From assembly GCA_012845835.1 (NCBI GenBank), contig JABAKD010000010.1:2413501-2477500 (forward strand): a stretch of 64,000 bases of DNA, in the 5' to 3' direction. Below are positions 10,721 to 22,200 of this stretch, piece after piece. The notes beneath the pieces were generated by a model. The model worked only from the letters and a program-made list of their open reading frames with translations, was not told the origin of the DNA and did not search any database. The stretch is from Undaria pinnatifida (Eukaryota; Sar; Phaeophyceae; Laminariales; Alariaceae). Each line of letters starts with the position of its first letter. Within the stretch, counting starts at the first letter, position 1. Position numbers and translations under genes: made by a program.

Positions 10721-10952
10721 GGTTCGAATCCTCCCGATTTCATATTCGTGCTCGCAGTTTTTTTTTTCCCCTCTTAAGAAAGTGACGGGCGGAAAGCATG
10801 AGAGCGTGAGTTGGCGAAAAGTCGATGAAAATCGGCGAGCATCAAAGGCTGACAAAGTGGGAATGCTGAACCTTATGCGCGATAAAATTGAAGGCATGTG
10901 GCGAGGCGAAGAAGGGAAGGAAGAGACGTGTGACGACAGCATGGCTTGTCCA
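10721..10952 (+). mobile_element. SINE family A, diverged copy
   Basis: Starts at a B box (TGGTTCGAATCCTCCCG), then GGGCGGAAAGCATGAGAGCG, ATGAAAATCGGCGAGC, CTTATGCGCGATAAAATTGA and ATGGCTTGTCCAGAA. It runs directly into family C copy 3, which replaced its tail. Confidence 0.75.
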
Positions 10953-10954
10953 GA

Positions 10955-11095
10955 ATTTTTTTTCTTCTTTTGTCCTCCGGCGGATAGGGAAAAATAAAGC
11001 TTTTAGATCACCACACTTCCACGTATTTTCATACGCGTCGTGTGTCGATTTAACTCAGTTGCTTTCGCAGCCCAACGCTAGCTGGCGCAGAAGAT
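10955..11095 (-). repeat. Family C short retroelement, copy 3
   Basis: The T-rich stretch at 10956-10970 is its poly(A) end, next to the CCGCCGGAGGA motif. The rest matches copy 2 up to CCCAACGCTAGCTGGCGCA. It appears to have landed at the 3' end of a SINE A. Confidence 0.82.
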
Positions 11096-11245
11096 TCGCT
11101 GAGGGTTAAATATCTTACGAATTTAGCTGGAGGGTAAAAGCGATGGTAAATACGACGACGAGCCAAGGTCGTGACCAGACGTGACCACGTAGCGATTCTG
11201 ACGGCATTAAACTGGGGCACCGCAGTGAACCCTAACCATGATTCC

Positions 11246-11545
11246 AACCGGTCGCCCCGGTGGCGCACTAGGTTATCCTCGAGCCTGGTATAGGTCAGTT
11301 TCGTGAGTTCGAGCCCCGCCGAGTGTATACTCACGTAAATTCGTAGGGACTTTTTCTTGCGCATAAATTGACTTGCGGAAAGCGCGAGAGCGTGAGTTAG
11401 CAACACTCGATGAAAAATTGACGAGCAGTGGGATCGCTGAACCCTATGCGCAATAAAAATTGAAGGCAAGAACCGGGAAGGAGAAGGGACGACACCTGTG
11501 ACCACGGCTTGTCCAGAAGCCGGAAAGTAGAAGTGTGAGAAAAAA
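11246..11545 (+). mobile_element. SINE family A, full-length copy
   Basis: tRNA-like head: CCGGTCGCCCCGGTGGCGCA with an A-box-like TGGCGCACTAGG, then GTGAGTTCGAGCCCCGCCGA as B box. Body: ACTTGCGGAAAGCGCGAGAG, CGATGAAAAATTGACGAGC, CCTATGCGCAATAAAAATTG, GGGACGACACCTGTGACCAC, CCAGAAGCCGGAAAGTAGAA. A-rich tail from about 11542. Spacing of the two boxes fits a polymerase III type 2 promoter. Confidence 0.87.
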
Positions 11546-11741
11546 AAAGTAAAAAAAAGTAGAGGATACCGCATTAACGCGTAGGACCACGACTGCACCT
11601 GGTATCATATCCTGCAACGGGTGACAGGTGAATTGAATGCCGAGGTCGATGGTTATTCCGCTGTTCTTACAGGTCACCACCACTCCCTCGTAAGAGGAAA
11701 TCGTATTGACACCTAAGAAGCCATACACGCTTACGACCCAA

Positions 11742-11768
11742 AGTATTGTATTGTATTGTATTGTATTT
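11742..11768 (+). repeat. (TTGTA)n microsatellite
   Basis: About five perfect pentanucleotide units, between two oppositely oriented SINE A copies. Confidence 0.9.
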
Positions 11769-11912
11769 TCTTTACACACCCTGATGCCACCCCCTATGAT
11801 TTTGGGGCTAGGTTAGGGCTTAGGCGTCAAGTTGAGACCTGGTACCAGGTATACCGATACGTATATCAAGTAGGAATGCATGGCTTATTTTTTTTATTTT
11901 TGTATTTTTTAC

Positions 11913-12204
11913 ACTTCTACTTTCCAGGTTCTGGACAAGCCGTGGTCACAGGTGTCGTCCCTTCTTCCCCCCCGGTTCTTGCCTTCAATTTTTATCGCGC
12001 GTAGGGTTCAGCAATCCCACAGCTCGTCGATTGTTCATCGAGTGTCGCTAACTCACGCTCTCGCGCTTTCCGCAAGTCAATTTATGCGCAAGAAAAAGTC
12101 CCTACGAGTTTACGTGAGCATGCACTTGGGGGGACTCGAACTCACGAAACTAACCTATACCGGGCTCGAGGATAACGTGATACGCCACCGGGGCGACCGG
12201 CGCT
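11913..12204 (-). mobile_element. SINE family A, full-length copy
   Basis: Inverted relative to the copy at 11246-11545 and close to it in sequence. On the minus strand: CGCCGGTCGCCCCGGTGGCG head, GAGTTCGAGTCCCCCCAAGT B box, ACTTGCGGAAAGCGCGAGAG, then ACACCTGTGACCACGGCTTG near 11950. The pair could fold into a long hairpin RNA if co-transcribed. Confidence 0.87.
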
Positions 12205-12647
12205 CATATACAGTACACCCCTAGGGGTGCAATGTAAAAAATACAATGTGTTGGGTAGGGGCGCAATTTTTCTTTTTTTCTTACGCCAAGACTCGGCGGC
12301 ACTCGGCATATGTACGTGTTGTACTGGTATGATATTGTTCTCGAACGCTTATATATTTCTATTTTAGTTTCACTCTGCTTTTTTATGTTTTTTTTTTTCG
12401 CACTCGTGTTTTCGCTCGTAGTTCACTAAAACGCGATGTTCATGCGTTATTCATGCGTGCGAGTACGAGAGTCCAGCGCCACCATGATGTGTAGATGGTT
12501 TTAGTACCATACTCGTAGGTTGTGATGTGCGCACGCAAGTCTAGTGCAGCAGCTTGTATCCCGTGATCGGAGCAAGTCTTGCTTATTTTACGATACACAT
12601 AATAAATCAAATAGTATACAACACAGAAGATATCGAATACGACCCTT
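12205..12647. other. Unassigned spacer
   Basis: T-rich DNA without a gene or repeat match that I can support. Confidence 0.5.
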
Positions 12648-12805
12648 TTTTTTTCTTTTTTTTTTATCCTCCGGCGGATGGGGAAAAATAAAGCTTTAGC
12701 TCACCACACTTCCGCGTATTTTCATACGCGTCGTGTGTCGATTTAACTCAGTTGCTTTCGCAGCCCAACGCTAGCTGGCGCACCCTTCGAGTCCCATTGT
12801 AGGTA
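12648..12805 (-). repeat. Family C short retroelement, copy 4
   Basis: Almost identical to copy 2. T run and CCGCCGGAGGAT end at 12648-12678; the distal end is CCCTTCGAGTCCCATTGTAG. Confidence 0.85.
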
Positions 12806-13009
12806 TAGAATACGACCCCTGGGTGGGGTGGATCTTGCTGGATACAAATAACGGTATCATGTGAAAGAATCCAACATCAAGCCGGACACCAGTGAGGCCA
12901 ATTCTTGCAGTCGGATTTGCCAGTCGAAAACCGGCGCTTCTCGACTGAAGCCAAAATAGGGCTTCTTGCACGATCGAAAAGAGCCTTTTCGACTCAACTT
13001 GAGCGGTGC

Positions 13010-13060
13010 GACTGGCAGATCCAGTTGAAATGTTGACTTTTTCGAGTGGATCTGCCAGTC
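13010..13060. repeat. Inverted repeat, perfect 14-bp arms
   Basis: GACTGGCAGATCCA at 13010-13023 and its reverse complement at 13047-13060, with a 23-nt loop. It sits in a cluster of related TGCCAGTCGAAAA/TTTTCGACT words from about 12900 to 13085. Confidence 0.85.
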
Positions 13061-16000
13061 AAAAAAGTCAGTCGAAAACGTGTTTTTGAGCCCACCGCAT
13101 CGCTTATCCCACCACAAAACACAAATCCACACGCCCAGGTACCACACAGCAGTATCGTACAGCAGCGCCGACGCTGGCTTTTGCTGATATCACTGCGGCT
13201 GCTTCTCGCCGCAAGTCACCGTGGCGCATTCCTAGCTCCGCCCCCCAGCAGCGTGTATCATACGATAGCAGCAGCGCGCGGTATTCATGTGATTTTGCCA
13301 ACAACGGCAACGCCTGCTGTAGCTTTGGCAGTTTTCTGCAAGTCCAGCGCCACCAATCCGCTTGGTGACGAGGGTACGTCCCGCGCGAAGCACGCGTTGT
13401 TCGCGGAAAACGCAAGAAGCACAGAGCTGCCAATCGAAGTTAACTGCCATACAGCAGTAGTCCTTCACACCGTCTCCAGAAAGAGCACACAAACTCTAAA
13501 ATCGACTCGACTGACGATAAGGAGCCCCAGAAAAACCTACAGAACCGGGATTTCTAGTGTCACACTCCATTTATTTTGAACAATGATGAGAGCGTACGAG
13601 TAAAACAAAGGTCTGTTATGGATGAACACAAGGTTCAACGTGCAGCACTATCAATAGAAGTATATACGTAACCAGGTTTCCAAAATCGTACGAGACTTGA
13701 ACGTGAACCGAAAAAAATCAGACGCGGACACGCGCGGGCACGGCAACGCAAGCGGTGTTTTGTTTTCGCCGTGACGGAGTTATAGCCCAGCTGCTGAGTT
13801 GACGCGTTCGGCACATGGATGTGTTTAATGCGTATAGTATGGTACGTAGTCGAACAATAAAAAATATTGCAGGAAAGCACTTGAGCCCCTCAACATTACA
13901 TGTCCAAGGGGGTTGATTGTGATTAGTTGTTTTTGCTGAAGAGGGACACGATATGTTGTCAACGATGGTGTATCCTTCATGAGACTGGTGATATTTGGAA
14001 CCCCCTCCTGATCCGCCCAACCCGACTCGCGATGTTTCGACGACCTCCTGACCCGACCCTACTCGACCCGCGAGAGTTTGAAAGCATCCTCACTGGACCG
14101 TAGGTAGGTTTATGACCCACGAAAAGCCCTGATATTTCCGAGATCTCCCAAAACCGCCCATCCTGGTTGTGCGTGCGCCCCCCCGTGGTTTGTAGAGAAT
14201 CGGCAGTGTTTCGTCCCAAGAGGAGGGTGTGTGTTTTGTTGCGTTTTACACGGTATTAACTCTGACCCTTTTGGTTTCCCTGGCCGCTGGCTCGTGTGTG
14301 TCTACAGGCCAGTAGGGCAGCCCAATGCTCCATTAGAAGCAGACAACCAGTAGCAGGAATGTCCAATATGTAGCCAGTCCCTCGAGTTTTTGCGGATTGA
14401 TGCCATACATTTCCTAATTTCTGAGCAATAATCGATGGGCCTTGAGGCCTTCGCCTTGCAACTTCCCAAAGAAGGAACTCCGAGTATGAACAGGTCGGAT
14501 CAGCAGTTCCTCCGCAATTCTCTCCCGCAGCTACCCTCTGTTTCAAGTATTATTTCGTACCTGATATGCTTTACGCGTGATTTAATGCTATTAAACCAGA
14601 ATGCCTTCTCTAGGATATGATGGCTAAGAGCATGCCAGTACAGCTGGTGTAGCGGACTGCCGAGCCCTTTCGAAGAGAAGAGGTACACAAGGTGTTTACA
14701 TGTTTAGGCGGTTTGCATGCATAATCGCCGACCGAAGTGTATCTAAGCGAATACTCTACACAGCATGGTACCGCGATATATTGAACTATCGACCACACGC
14801 AGAATCCCCCCCACCCCACGCTATTTATACGACCCTATCTCCCATGCGTTGAAGAGGCACCGCGCACGTGTATTGTTGATATCCGCGGGTAAGTCTATCC
14901 CCATGGGCAGATGGCAAGCTGAAAGGGTTGGGAGTTCTTCGTTGATTGCTGCTGCCTTGTCTTGTTGCGTGCGCTACGTAATGCTTTTGTTCCCTGATTT
15001 TTCTTCCTTCCTTTCTTTTCTTCTTTCTTTCCTTTTTTCTTCATTTTCTTCTTTCTTTTCTTCTGTCCTTCTTTCTTTCCTTCTTTCTTATTCTCTCCAA
15101 CGAGTTGGTGTGGTTTGCTGGCCTGCGTAATTTGCGTTTGTCGTATCCAGTACGTTTGGGTGGCATTATATTTTATCCTATTATTCTAACGACGCCAGCT
15201 TTGAGGTCGACAAATTTAGGGTCGATACTCATCTCTGCAAGTTGCATACTACATAAATCGCCCGTATTTAGTAAGTTTCATTACGAATTAATAGTCAAAA
15301 CCCATTAATATTATTATATGACACTGTACTGCGTTTTGAATGTATTACGTTACCTACCTATCATGCATAACCAGTTTGCACACCAATACTTATCTGAACA
15401 CTTTGATGTACGAATAACCTCATTAATTGATGCTGCATTGGGTAGTATGAGGTATTAGGTACCGGTTTGATCAACGTTTAATAAAGCAGTATTAATAGTA
15501 GGGTACTTGTGCACTTTAGGTGGCGAATTTTGAGCAAAATCCAACATATCTGTTCCTTATTAGACTTTCCACTCTACTTCTGCAGTACGTACATGACGGA
15601 TGGTTCGTGGGTGGATGGCTTTGTCGGATTATATTATCAGATCTTCGTAATGTACTGCATTTGCGATACGTTTTCTGTATCGTAGTGTGCGACCACAGAG
15701 TCTGTATCTCTCCACGATGAAGAAAATCGGTGTGGACGTTAGATGTGCTGTATGCTGATGGGTAGAAAGGACACATGCACGCTTGCTACGTAACAGGCTA
15801 CGAAGCCCTCTATATTTGTAAATCACACTCAAGTTTTGTACCCATTATGTTAACATCGGTACGTCATCCACGGGGGTTATTTTTTGTTTCTTCGTGCCTC
15901 GTAGAACACGGATGATGCGTGCTGTGTGTTGCACCCTTGTTTTTTGATCATGGGAAAAACTGAGAACATGCTCAAATGTGTGAATATGTAGTTTATTAAT

Positions 16001-16097
16001 ATTTGAAAATTGCAATACTTTTTATGTGTGAAGATGTATGCCTGTTCACTTTGCATGCCGCTGCTGTCATCGTTGCTGTCCTTGTCGATTGCCGAAG
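13061..16097. other. Gene-poor stretch upstream of the + strand gene
   Basis: Missing 5' exons of the gene at 16098 may lie here, but none can be picked with confidence. Open frames at 13046-13579 (+), 14256-14546 (-) and 14435-14620 (+) lack domains. There is a pyrimidine block of CTTT-like units at 15001-15092 and a diverged family F match (GGGTCGATACTCATCTCTGC) at 15218-15237. Confidence 0.5.
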
Positions 16098-16242
16098 GTG
16101 TATGTGGTAGACCAACATGAGAGTCTTCAGAGAGGCGAGGAGCTGCCACTCAATGTGACCCTGTCGCATTATGTGTCCAACGCCCCTGCCGCTGCGGGCA
16201 CCCTGGTCATGCAACCTACCACCTGCGTAATCGACAAATCTG
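16098..16242 (+). CDS. Exon 1 (first visible): start of module 1
   Basis: Encodes VYVVDQHESLQRGEELPLNV onward to CVIDKSG. Acceptor AAG/GTG follows a T/C-rich stretch; donor is GTAAGC. It ends in phase 1. No ATG in frame begins the protein here, so at least one more exon lies upstream. Confidence 0.75.
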
Positions 16243-19200
16243 GTAAGCGATTTTTTTGTGATCTTTATACATACCTATAATTTAGCAATAATTTGAGGGT
16301 GTGTAATACCTTGTACGAGTTAGCGGTGTCCTGTACGATCATGCATACCGTATTATTGTATTTTATGCCTGACAAAAGTGTCACTTGCCCCAACCTAGAG
16401 ATATTAGTCTAATTTTTTCGATAGTATTAGTAGCACAGCAGTGGGTAGGTACCCCGGTCTCCCCGCGACGAGCATGAATAAGCGCTGTCAAGCCTTTTAG
16501 CACCGCTTTTGTCATGTTTAGCACCGCTTTTAGCATGCTTAGCACCGCACTCCCGACATGAGGACAACACACTTCACACTTAGAATTAGATTAGGATTAG
16601 CTTCGGAATCGGAAATGGTTTAACTGCATATTTCTATTATCTGTAGTGGGCAGTATGGAGTTTTTTCATTGTATAGGCGGAGCATACCGGTGTGAGCGCC
16701 CGAATGCTGTTGTCTTGAGCGCTCATAACGCCTTTTCATATGGAAACCCGTTGTTTGGGAGAAATTAGTTGGAAATAGTATGGGGGAACACGAAACTGAG
16801 CTATACCAGGCTCGAGGACAATCTGATGTGCCACAGGGGGACCGGGCTATGTAGTATGGCAGGTTGGTGGGTGAAAAAAAACAAGACCCCCGCCGTGAAA
16901 GCTACGGTACTGCTTTACAGCACACTGCTATACAGTTGAAGTTGTGCGTTATGGGCTCTTTGTTACCGTTATAGCCCATTTAGGTCGCGTTCGTGCAAGA
17001 CCCTGTGTTTATACGGGTCGTTATATAGGTCGTGTGTGAAAAAAGTATGCGTTGATTTGTTGTTGTGTTTGTGGTGTTGACGCGTGATGACATGGTGATG
17101 ACGTGTGTGATACGCATTTGTCTTTTGGCACGGTGTCGTCGTGTGATGGGTGACGGTTGATGCGTGTAGGATTTTGGGTCGGTGGGGCGGTCGGCGATGA
17201 CAGCGAGTTTGCCGCTTTGGTAGACGCGCGGTGCACGCTACGCGCAGGCATCTTGGGCCAATGAGAGGCAATATGTTATAAAAAATAAAATACACTCCAG
17301 CTGTGAAATTGAATATTTTGTCGAAACTCATCCTCGCAAGCTGTGTGTGATACTCCGATCGCGCGTATTGCGGGTTGTGTGTGGATATAGGTCGGCGACT
17401 CCCCTTGTAACTACAGTGTAGCTATAGGCAATATATAGTCAATGCTGACGTTGTTAGAATAATTTTACAAATAGAAACGTGGGGAGATTCCAAGCACTGC
17501 TGACGTCGTTACATTATTTTTCAAAAAAGAACTTACGAAACTTACTCGCATGGAGATTGCAAGTGTGATGATCAAACGGGAACCCTAGTCTAAGAGCATA
17601 ATCCTTGGTCAATAAATCCTTGCTACTGAACTGGGTGTCAACATATTCTTTCGAAGTACAGCATTATTAATAGTACCTTCTGGTAAAGGCTTCCAATCCT
17701 GACTGACTCAGGTTTGTTGACTCAGGTTTGTTGTGTTCGTCAGCGTTTTCGTCGGGTGGTGTGTTTCTTCTTGTGAAGAGATTTGAAGAAAAAATAAAAG
17801 TAAACAAAAAGTTACTTGCAGAATTTTCTCTGGATGGTATCGGTAGCTGCGCACAGAATATCTGCGTTGCGTATGTGGGAAGGGGCCGGAAATCGGAGGA
17901 CCCTGGGGCTCGACGCTGGCAGGCTTGGGTCTGGATTCGACCGAGACCTGAGAATCCTGACGTGTTCTGTGTTTTCGTATTTTTCCGTTGCTTGGTGTTC
18001 CGAAATAATTGAATGGCACAGCCATTATTATTGGTGTGTGTTGTGGTTGGTGTGTTTTTGTTATGCTTGTTGTTGGTGGTGGCGGTGTTGGTATTCGTAT
18101 GTACATGAACTCGTCGTTTTTTTGCATGGCCAAACCTGGTTGTGGCGACATTATTTGGAGATACCCTCTGGTACCTAGTACCCTGCCAAGCACTAAGCAC
18201 ACCCTTGTAAAATATCTAGCATATGCCTGGTATACCACCAACCGTTTGAGGTAGATACCCTGGCGCCCCAATAGTAAGCACCGTACTTAGCAAGCCCTTG
18301 GAAAATATCTTGCTTACGCCTGGCATACCAAACCTGGTTGTCGTTACTTTTTTTTTTTTCAGTAATCGCGTTTACTTTACAATCAACTCGTAAGAGGTTT
18401 TACCCTCAGCGACCTCATGGACAAGTCGTGGTCGCAGGTGTCTCTACCCCCCCCCGCTCCCCGGTACAGGTACAGTAGTCCTCGGGGAGATATCCGCCTG
18501 GTACCTTCAAAATATGTACTCGTACCCTGCTAATTACACACTTGAAAAGTTTCTTGTCGTGTATATCTGGCACCTTGTACCTGGTGTACAATAGCCAGCA
18601 GCACGTTGTATATTGTCTTACCGTGCTCTTGCCGGTCTGTTTGGTCTGTTCCAGGCAAGTGCGCGATACGCATGAAAATTGCGGACGACACGGCCTCCAT
18701 GGAGCGGCGAAGGTTTCGCATCAAAGTGGAGGCGGCGGGCAGGCAGGACATCGAACCCGCTCTCACCGAGAAGCTCACCGTCATGTGAGCTAAAACACGC
18801 GTTCTGTGTAATGACACAGGAATGTATGTTTGCTTGCTATTGTCTCAAGTATCACCCCCACACATAACTTATAGCTACAGTAGGGATCCCCCATTAAGGC
18901 GATATCCCGATATAAGGCGGTCAAAATCGCTTGGCGTGACTGAATAATTGCACTAAAGTACTCATGACGTGGAATGAATAAGGTGAATAAGGCGGCTTCT
19001 CTCTATAAGGCGGTCATATTTGCTCTCTATAGCACACACCACCGCCTTACTGTGGGACCCCTGCTGTAGCCGTCAAGTCCAGCCAACTTGCGCCCCTACT
19101 TTTTTTGTATTTCATGAGGGTGAGCGTTTACGTCTCCGTTTCTGTGGCAGAGGGAATTGTATTTGCAGCAGGCGTTTTGGGGGGGAGGAAGGTGGTGACC

Positions 19201-22200
19201 GTCTTGTTGACGTTAACGCCTTGGATTGCTTGGACAGGGCTATGTTTTGCGGTGGGAGTTGGTGGTCGTGGTAGATTGGGCGGGGGGGAGGGGGTTGCAG
19301 CCCCACATTGTGTGCGCCTAGTCTTTGGAGCTCTGCAGTGGTAGTGCCGCCACCCTATAGTGGAAAACTGCGAGCCGTCCCGCGATCGTCCGTACGAGGT
19401 GCTTGCATTGAGGTTTCGCCCAGTCGGCGTGCTTGATATCTTGGTTTGAAACCCGAAGGCAAGCTTTCAATATTTTAGTGGGGTTCTTGTTTACCACGTA
19501 TATATTTAGTCCACTGTTGGTGGTCTTGGTTGCTTTTGTTTGTTCTTTTTTCCCTGGTCTCTTGATGTGCCCTCCCCCCCCCCCCCCCCCCCCCCGTCCT
19601 TCCCTTCCTCTCCCTCGTTTTTATTTGTTGACGTTCGTGGTATCCTAACCACTTTGTTTCTGTTTGCTCGTATTTTTACTCTTTTTTGTCTGCTTGGTTT
19701 TGTTCAGCCGCAACCGTTTGGAGATTCGAGAGAACCCGGACAACCCTGTGCCGGACCAATGGTACAAGGACGAGGGCGGGAGGGAGAACTGCGTCGAGCT
19801 GCAGGTGCATTTTTGTGTACCTTCGTGCGCCCCCCCCTCAGGTTGCGGCAACGCTTTCGTGACATGGGTTGCGGCAAGATAATCCTTAACGTTACGCCTG
19901 TACTTTCTGTATTGTATATATATATATACCGCGCGGCCATGCTTCGGTTTCGACTATTATTAGACTATTAATAGCGCACCCTTGCAAGGAAGGGTGAAAA
20001 GCCCGAGCTGAATCCGCCGATCTGCCATGTGTAGAGGACTTGAGGACTGTGCTGTTCCGTGCTGAGCTGCGCGATGCCTCGCGGTGTTGTGCGATGTTGT
20101 ACTGTTGCCGTGCTGTACTGCGCTACGCTGTACGCAAGACGACAACAACAACCACAACCACAACAACGCCTTTTACTTGTTCGACTCCCGTGTTGCGTCG
20201 CGTCCGATGTTGTTCGGCCTCGTGTAAATTTTTGTAAAGGTGCATCTGCTCGGCCCTTCGGGCGACGAGGTGAAGAGCCGGCGAGTACCCCTTCGGCTGG
20301 TGCTGATGTACGACAACATGCACCGAGTGCAAAATCAGGAAATCCTCAAACTGTCCCCCGACAGCAAGCTTGTGATCGACGAGCACGGCAAGGCTACGCT
20401 GCGCGTGCGCATTGAGGAAGTTTCCAAGAACCACCAGAAGCAGGTGAAAGGCAGTTTTTTTCCCGGATCTAGTTGTTGTGATACTATCGACGGATGCGTT
20501 TTAGTTTTTTCTTGTCTCGTTCTATTTTAGTTGTTGGCCTTTTTCATGTAGCAGCTCTGACGGATCAGGAATGTCACTAGTTTTTAAGGCTTGCCTCGTC
20601 CTGTTTTGTTGTGTATGTTTTCGCGTCTGTGAAGTAGGGCCTAAGCTGCCTATCCGTGCTTGCTGTTTAAAGCTCACTTTTTTTCTGTTTTTCCATGTTT
20701 TCGTTGGTCTCCCCTGCATCATTTTCACATTTTATTGGCGTTTTTTCCCGTCGGCCCATGTATGGGGTTTCAACGTAACCTCTCCTGCAGGCGTTCCGCA
20801 TCAAGGTGGAACCGGACGTGCAGGAGCAGCCCATGTCCATGGACATCAGCTCGGTCGTTAGCAAGCCCATCACGGTGTTGTCTAAGCGCATCAACAAGCC
20901 TAAGGGGAAACGCGCCAACCCCATGGGCGGAAGCGTCAAGCGTGCCCCTGGTAAGGAATGCTGGGGCGGGGGGGGGGGGGGGGGTTATTCCTTTGTTTCT
21001 TGCCTTAATTATTTGACCATTGACCACGCATCCCTTTCGAGACGGAGCACCGGGGGGGAGTTCGAGGAGAGTTTGCTGTTGTTTTTCCACCGGTGTCGGG
21101 CAGGGGTGGAGGCGTTGTTGTTTCCCTACTTTCTTCATGTACCAAGTATCATGATCAATACGTATGGTGGCCTTGAAAACCTTTTTTTTGTGTGTAGCCT
21201 CGGGTAGAAAATGCCTGGTCCCTAGTATATTAAAACGTGAGGTATTTTTAGTCTAATACTAGGCTAAGTGCGAGCTTATAGGACTATTCAAGTATCCAAG
21301 TATCATGCGACCTCCGTTTCTCCTTTCTTCTGTCAACCCCTCACCTCGTTCCCACTGTCGATTGTGCCGTGTCCGTCATTCTGCTTGCTGTGCACTACAC
21401 TGTGCAACGTTTTGCTATTTGCTAGACCCGGGGTACGTTACGGGTATTAGCACCGTCGACCAGTCGTCGTTGGAGCGGCGGGTAAACTTCAGCGAGCTGA
21501 TCAGCCCGTCGACTGGCCCCGTAGACACGACGAACGTTTCTCTCTACGAGGCCCTCAAGAGCGTTATCGAATGGACTGGCCAGGTGGGGGTTTTAGTTGT
21601 GTTTTTTCAATTCGATGGTATCATGTCGTATATGGCTTGTCATGTCATAACAGTCATAACAGCAGTCCAAACGTGGTTCGAGTACATTTCGAACTACTCT
21701 GTCCTCCGAATCTTGTACTGCTGTATGCGGTTTTCGAAAGGGTTCAACAGCTTGTCATAAGTACCTTTTAAGATAATACAGTGACTGTGGATACGTTACT
21801 GTAGTCTACCAGGGTATTACATTAAAAATAGTGTGCCGTAGCAATTCGATGCGAGTGGACGAAGGAAGAAAGGGCTGATGTGTTGTCGCGGTAAAAACGA
21901 AGGCACGTGCGGTATCATAGTGGTGAGGAGGAAGAGCTTGCTTGCCCGTAGTGAGCCTGGATCTGGGTTACGTTTAGGGAGAAAGAAGAAAAAGTGCGAA
22001 GACAAAAACAAAAACAACAACAATGACAGCAACAATGGCAATGGCAATGATAATGATGATGTAGCATATAGCATATAGCAGGTACTACTGTTGTAGTGTC
22101 ACAGCCTATATTTTACAGGTAGCCGAAACGTAGTCGAAATGCCTTTTTTTTCTTGTTGTGTCTTCGTTCGTTGTGTGGGAGAACCGGACCGGCATCGTCA

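Noticed and set aside
11246-11330. tRNA gene
   Set aside because: A and B boxes are present, but the acceptor and anticodon stems do not pair and the same head recurs attached to a SINE body.
13046-13579. 177-codon frame upstream of the + strand gene
   Set aside because: It starts inside the inverted-repeat cluster, has no domain, and an equally long frame lies on the other strand.
15001-15092. Polypyrimidine tract as a splice acceptor for the first exon
   Set aside because: No coding exon follows it; it is a simple CTTT-type repeat.
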